NCBI GenBank assembly: GCA_030549495.1
Contig: JAUIRK010000179.1
Location: 186,001-250,000 of the forward strand
Direction: 5' to 3'
Length of the DNA stretch: 64,000 nucleotides
DNA from: Nectonema munidae
Lineage: Eukaryota; Nematomorpha; Nectonematoida; Nectonematidae
The stretch's first letter is position 1; each line of letters starts with the position of its first letter. The notes beneath the pieces are model-generated. The model did not search any database. It was given only the letters and a program-made list of their open reading frames with translations, and was not told the DNA's origin. The translations under genes and the position numbers were made by a program. Positions 62,001-64,000 of this stretch are shown here, in pieces.

Positions 62001-63425
62001 ATATACACAATACCACAACAGTATATCACACATTAGACACCCACATCCACGCGTACCACAAGGTAGTTCTCTGCCTCCTATACTTTTCAACATTTATGCC
62101 AGATCTTCCGGCATCTAGCAATAATCAAGTCAATCTAACTATATACGCCGATGACATTACCTTCACATCAACTAGCCAAAATATTAAATTAGTATGCAAC
62201 ATACTTTAACATCATACACAAATGGCTCAGAAAACGACTTAGTACTCTCAACTTTATTTACTCAAGCAAACACTAAACAGAACACAAGACTCAACATTAC
62301 AATAAACAGAAATTTGATCAAGACAAACATCCAAAAATTATTGGAATCTTATTTGACTCTAAGCTCATTAACACCACGAAATGGGGTAAACACATGGAAG
62401 TCATCAACACATATAAAACCATCATACATCCTAGAATAGAATACGGTTCTACGATATGGAACCCAGTTATATCACAATCCAACATAGCTCAGTTATATCA
62501 CAATCCAACATAGCCCGGCTATATCACAATCCAACATAGCCCGGTTATATCACAATCCAACATAACAAAATTACAAACCATTCAAAACACAGCATTGCAT
62601 ATAGCAACAGACACACATCAGATACCAACATACAACACCTGTATAGAAAAACATTTACAATCCCCATCCAGGAACACATTAGTACACATATATCAAACCT
62701 AAAAGCCAAAACCACAAACCAACAACAACGTCTAAATCTTTATCGAGCTACTAAACCACAAAGACATAAAAAAAACACCATATTGGATGATGATAACAAA
62801 ATTTTACATTACACTTGCCAAAATAAGGAAAAAAAATAGGATCAAACACACATAAAAAAAAATTATACACACACACACACACACGATGTTACAAATTATC
62901 TCTCTACGGGTTATAAACATTTCGACGCTACAAATCGACACATCAGAACAAACACTACCCATTAAAGCAAGGCACACCCTTACACAACTTAGAACTAACA
63001 AGTCAACGCTACTTCGCGAATATCTCCACAAAATCTATCCCAAAACATACACCAATCTAGAACTAGAAAAATATTAGATTTAAATTTCTTATAAATTTGA
63101 GCAGATAAATTAACGAGTATATTATTTCGCATATTGATGACAAAAATATTACGAAAAACAAAATAATGCATCTAAAATCGTGTTCAACAAAAAAATAATG
63201 TTTTAAGAACATCTGTTTTAGGATTATTTCAAAATATATCAATACAAGTGAAAATAGAGGAAGGTAATGAATCATTTAAAAGTTAGTTCCAATAGATACT
63301 AATAACTAGAGGGAAAATAATACCCACTTTTTATTTTAAAATTCAAGTATCAAATAAGTTACCTTGATTGTTTTTGTATTTTTTGGCTGAAGAATGTGAT
63401 GTAGTTCATCTAAAGCAACCATTAT
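44044..63425 (-). CDS. WDR26: WDR26 (CTLH/GID E3 ligase subunit), 3' twelve exons
   Basis: WDR26 is the Gid7-like scaffold/substrate subunit of the CTLH ubiquitin ligase. Exons, minus strand: 63425-63363, 56272-56136, 52880-52783, 51916-51643, 50219-50081, 48355-48215, 46964-46845, 45111-44966, 44895-44817, 44561-44432, 44376-44200, 44057-44044. All junctions are GT-AG and all phases agree, giving 505 aa. CTLH part: [17 protein letters not shown] (human VRMKFLLLQQKYLEYLED) and [13 protein letters not shown]40 part: [92 protein letters not shown] and [14 protein letters not shown], in human order. The LisH exon(s) lie past the right edge. The exon at 51916 carries a Ser/Pro/His-rich insert of about 25 aa. 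The last 14-nt exon (ending GWKI) is the least certain; reading through instead adds about 30 aa of low-complexity tail. Introns are full of transposons. Confidence 0.93.
45921..46280 (+). other. 119-codon open frame of unknown nature in a WDR26 intron
   Basis: Opens with [14 protein letters not shown] and ends [11 protein letters not shown]. It has no recognised family. It is followed within 60 bp by GATGGG-TTAA (46334-46342) and then by a piggyBac-type MITE. It could be the coding remnant of a transposon, or chance. Confidence 0.2.
46355..46460. mobile_element. piggyBac-type MITE, GCAGACG family, degraded
   Basis: GTAAAGCAGAAGATTTGTAT, then AAAGTCGACTATAGTCGAC and a right end GGGCGTTAACGAG next to TTAA (46461-46464). 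The same order of motifs occurs at 60512-60595. The GTCGACTATAGTCGAC stretch is a perfect palindrome. The left end is indistinct. Confidence 0.5.
49316..49520 (+). mobile_element. piggyBac transposase C-terminal fragment
   Basis: Translation [18 protein letters not shown] then [20 protein letters not shown] matches the family's late segment (F.nmLDia..Na...., then RkkFlrnL...L...fMr.R). It resembles 53708-54020, which reads [19 protein letters not shown]. The following cysteine cluster is missing. Lies antisense in a WDR26 intron. Confidence 0.6.
53708..54020 (-). mobile_element. piggyBac transposase C-terminal fragment
   Basis: Minus-strand pieces [19 protein letters not shown] and NKMARDYNC (the KP..v..YN..KGGVD..D.m...Y.c motif containing the last catalytic Asp) precede [20 protein letters not shown] stop follows the Cys and frames change, so it is dead. 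It ends about 85 bp from the hAT element at 54105. Confidence 0.7.
54105..54481. mobile_element. Non-autonomous hAT element with perfect 8-bp TSD
   Basis: Ends are CAGGGGCCGGGAACC and, on the other strand, CAGAGGTCGGGAACC (13 of 15 identical). Identical duplications ATTTAAAG flank it at 54097-54104 and 54482-54489. The 377-bp interior contains GAGAGCCA and GGCTCGCGAGCC motifs and no transposase. Lies in a WDR26 intron. Confidence 0.92.
54990..55113. mobile_element. piggyBac-type MITE, second family
   Basis: TTAA at 54986-54989 and 55114-55117 flank ends CCCTTTTTGATGCACAATG and, on the other strand, CCCTTTCAGGCATTGGG. The 124-bp interior is non-coding. The end sequence is close to that at 36.1 kb and different from the GCAGACG family. 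Confidence 0.75.
56620..57595 (+). mobile_element. Tigger/pogo transposase relic, 3' half
   Basis: Reads [20 protein letters not shown] then [18 protein letters not shown] (about 56665-56790), the second Asp and the conserved pANTTs.lQPLDqGiI block of the jerky/Tigger family. The acidic Ser-rich C-terminus follows to 57285. The right terminus on the other strand is CAGTTAAACTTATCTAAACC beside TA (57596-57597), a pogo-type end. The 5' half is missing. Several stops. Sits in the 7-kb WDR26 intron. Confidence 0.75.
58239..58577. mobile_element. Non-autonomous hAT element, degraded
   Basis: Left end CAGCGTTTTTCAAACTTTTT with GCTGCGACCC inside; right end, other strand, CGCGTTTCGAAGTGTGGG with GGGTCCCGACCC inside. 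CTAATC lies directly outside both ends (58233-58238 and 58578-58583), six bases of a presumed 8-bp duplication. No transposase. Confidence 0.7.
59987..60163 (-). repeat. tRNA-derived SINE, copy 2
   Basis: Minus-strand copy of the SINE at 22764. B box GGTTCGATCCC (complement of 60092-60102) with the same flanking CTCAAGGTCTTGG and the same body (CATAGTTCGATACAA, CTCGATGAAAACACC). It ends in a run of 13 T. A-box region: GGTTGGTTAGGTACTGGG. Confidence 0.82.
60512..60595. mobile_element. piggyBac-type MITE, GCAGACG family, partial
   Basis: TTAA (60508-60511) followed by CCCGTTAAAAGCAGACG, a second GCAGACG and AAAGTCGACTTCGG. Same motif order as 46355-46460. The right end is unclear. Confidence 0.5.
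60959..61080. mobile_element. hAT-terminus relic
   Basis: CAGTTGTTCTCATCCTTTTT followed by AGAGGGCCAAATTATG resembles a hAT non-autonomous end (CAGTGGTTCTCAACC...GGGCCA). No opposite end was located before the LINE. Confidence 0.4.
61229..61336. mobile_element. piggyBac-type MITE inserted in the LINE
   Basis: 108 bp with ends CCCATTTAAGACCAAT and ATTGGTCGTAAATGGG, inverted with one indel, flanked by TTAA at 61225-61228 and 61337-61340. Interior GCAGACGAC and GTCTGCG. Removing it with one TTAA restores a continuous LINE frame, so it inserted after the LINE. Best-preserved copy of its family here. Confidence 0.9.
62466..62569 (+). repeat. Minisatellite, four 26-bp units within the LINE
   Basis: Unit GTTATATCACAATCCAACAT plus six bases; starts at 62466, 62492, 62518 and 62544. 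The first unit corresponds to a LINE coding segment (VISQSNIAQ), so the expansion arose from coding sequence. A 26-bp period shifts frame each time. Confidence 0.9.
62866..62884. repeat. (AC)n microsatellite
   Basis: About nine AC repeats near the 3' end of the LINE fragment. Confidence 0.85.
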
Positions 63426-64000
63426 CTAAGAAAAATAAGATTATGTAAGAAACAAGAAGAAAAAGAGAAGCGGAAAATATAATAGGCATATGCAATATGA
63501 GTAAATTAAAGTGGTTTAAAAATATGCATTCAATTCAAAAATAAACAAGCTGAAAATTATGTATTTTTCTTAATTTGATAAATAAGGATATAAATACGAT
63601 GAACAAAAACTATATACCAAAATCGGTCAACAAAATAATTACATTAAACCTACAAGAGTTCTTTTTTTAGTTGGTTGATATTCTAGGAAATACTTCTAGC
63701 TGAATAAAATTGTGAAAGTTATGATTGTGCATGGCTTAGTTTCTTTCATAGTATTAGTATATTAAAGAATAACTGCCGATCAAGTTATAGAAAGCAGGTG
63801 CCGGTGCAAAGTCTTAGATAATAATTTATGATTTCCATAACACCGATTTAGAGAGAAAACTTAAAAATTCTTCAAATTGGCATCTCTCCATAAAAACTTC
63901 CAAAATAGGTGGTCTGATCGTGTACAATATGAATAAACGCAATAGAACAATTGAGATGACCCCAAGGAAATAACAGTTGTCTCAATCAATCAATCAATCA
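63426..64000. other. WDR26 intron, right edge of window
   Basis: Upstream intron of WDR26 on the minus strand. No further exon was recognised. It ends in a (CAAT)n run at 63983-64000. Confidence 0.55.

Larger units (their letters stand above)
61190..63076 (+). mobile_element. Jockey-like LINE fragment, reverse transcriptase
   Basis: 5'-truncated LINE, read through its MITE insertion. A pre-RT segment ([16 protein letters not shown] across the [20 protein letters not shown]) is followed by [12 protein letters not shown] (about 61560), [20 protein letters not shown] (about 61627-61690), [17 protein letters not shown] and the catalytic [10 protein letters not shown] (about 62140-62175). After the RT come [18 protein letters not shown] and [13 protein letters not shown] segments and a C-terminus ending near 63076. 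At least four frame breaks. Contains a 26-bp minisatellite at 62466 and a CA run. Lies antisense in the WDR26 intron. Confidence 0.8.

Overview
The window looks like nuclear DNA from an AT-rich, repeat-dense invertebrate genome. The base composition, spliced host genes with both ~55-60 bp and multi-kb introns, and a mix of hAT, piggyBac, Tigger/pogo, Tc1-like, LINE and SINE copies fit an arthropod, perhaps a parasitic copepod. The taxon is an inference. There are no prokaryotic operons, CRISPR arrays or rRNA genes.

Three host genes can be supported. (1) An intronless plasma-membrane-type Na+/H+ exchanger of 724 aa lies on + at 7140-9314. (2) A mitochondrial carrier homolog (MTCH1/2 family) lies on - between about 29.8 and 23.2 kb. 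Six small exons join in frame and carry both carrier-homology repeats; the first and last exons were not found. (3) The 3' twelve exons of WDR26, the Gid7-like subunit of the CTLH/GID ubiquitin ligase, run on - from 63425 to 44044. They encode 505 aa of CTLH region and WD40 propeller; the LisH exon(s) lie beyond the right edge. All splice phases agree in both spliced genes. One MTCH junction needs a GC-AG intron.

The rest is mostly transposon debris. 0.6-6.7 kb: a decayed ZBED-type hAT, an unclassified repeat, and a Tc1/mariner-like element whose right terminal repeat was hit by a TTAA-flanked piggyBac MITE. 11.1-13.0 kb: a Tigger element with TA duplications. 13.6-15.9 kb: a LINE with a 12-bp target duplication. 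16.9-17.8 kb: a piggyBac relic. 19.7-21.8 kb: two non-autonomous hAT elements. 23.6-25.8 kb: a hAT transposase relic inside an MTCH intron. 33.3-36.1 kb: the most unusual locus, a piggyBac-derived coding region that keeps the N-terminal region and the C-terminal cysteine cluster but has lost the DDE core, followed by two tandem-repeat arrays and a piggyBac-like right end. 36.65-38.5 kb: a broken reverse-transcriptase retroelement fossil. 44-63.4 kb: WDR26 introns filled with piggyBac, hAT, Tigger, SINE, MITE and jockey-like LINE copies.

The stretches 9.3-11.1, 17.8-19.7, 38.5-43.5 and several shorter ones hold nothing I can identify. The three host genes show no sign of acting in one pathway (ion transport, mitochondrial outer membrane, ubiquitin ligase).
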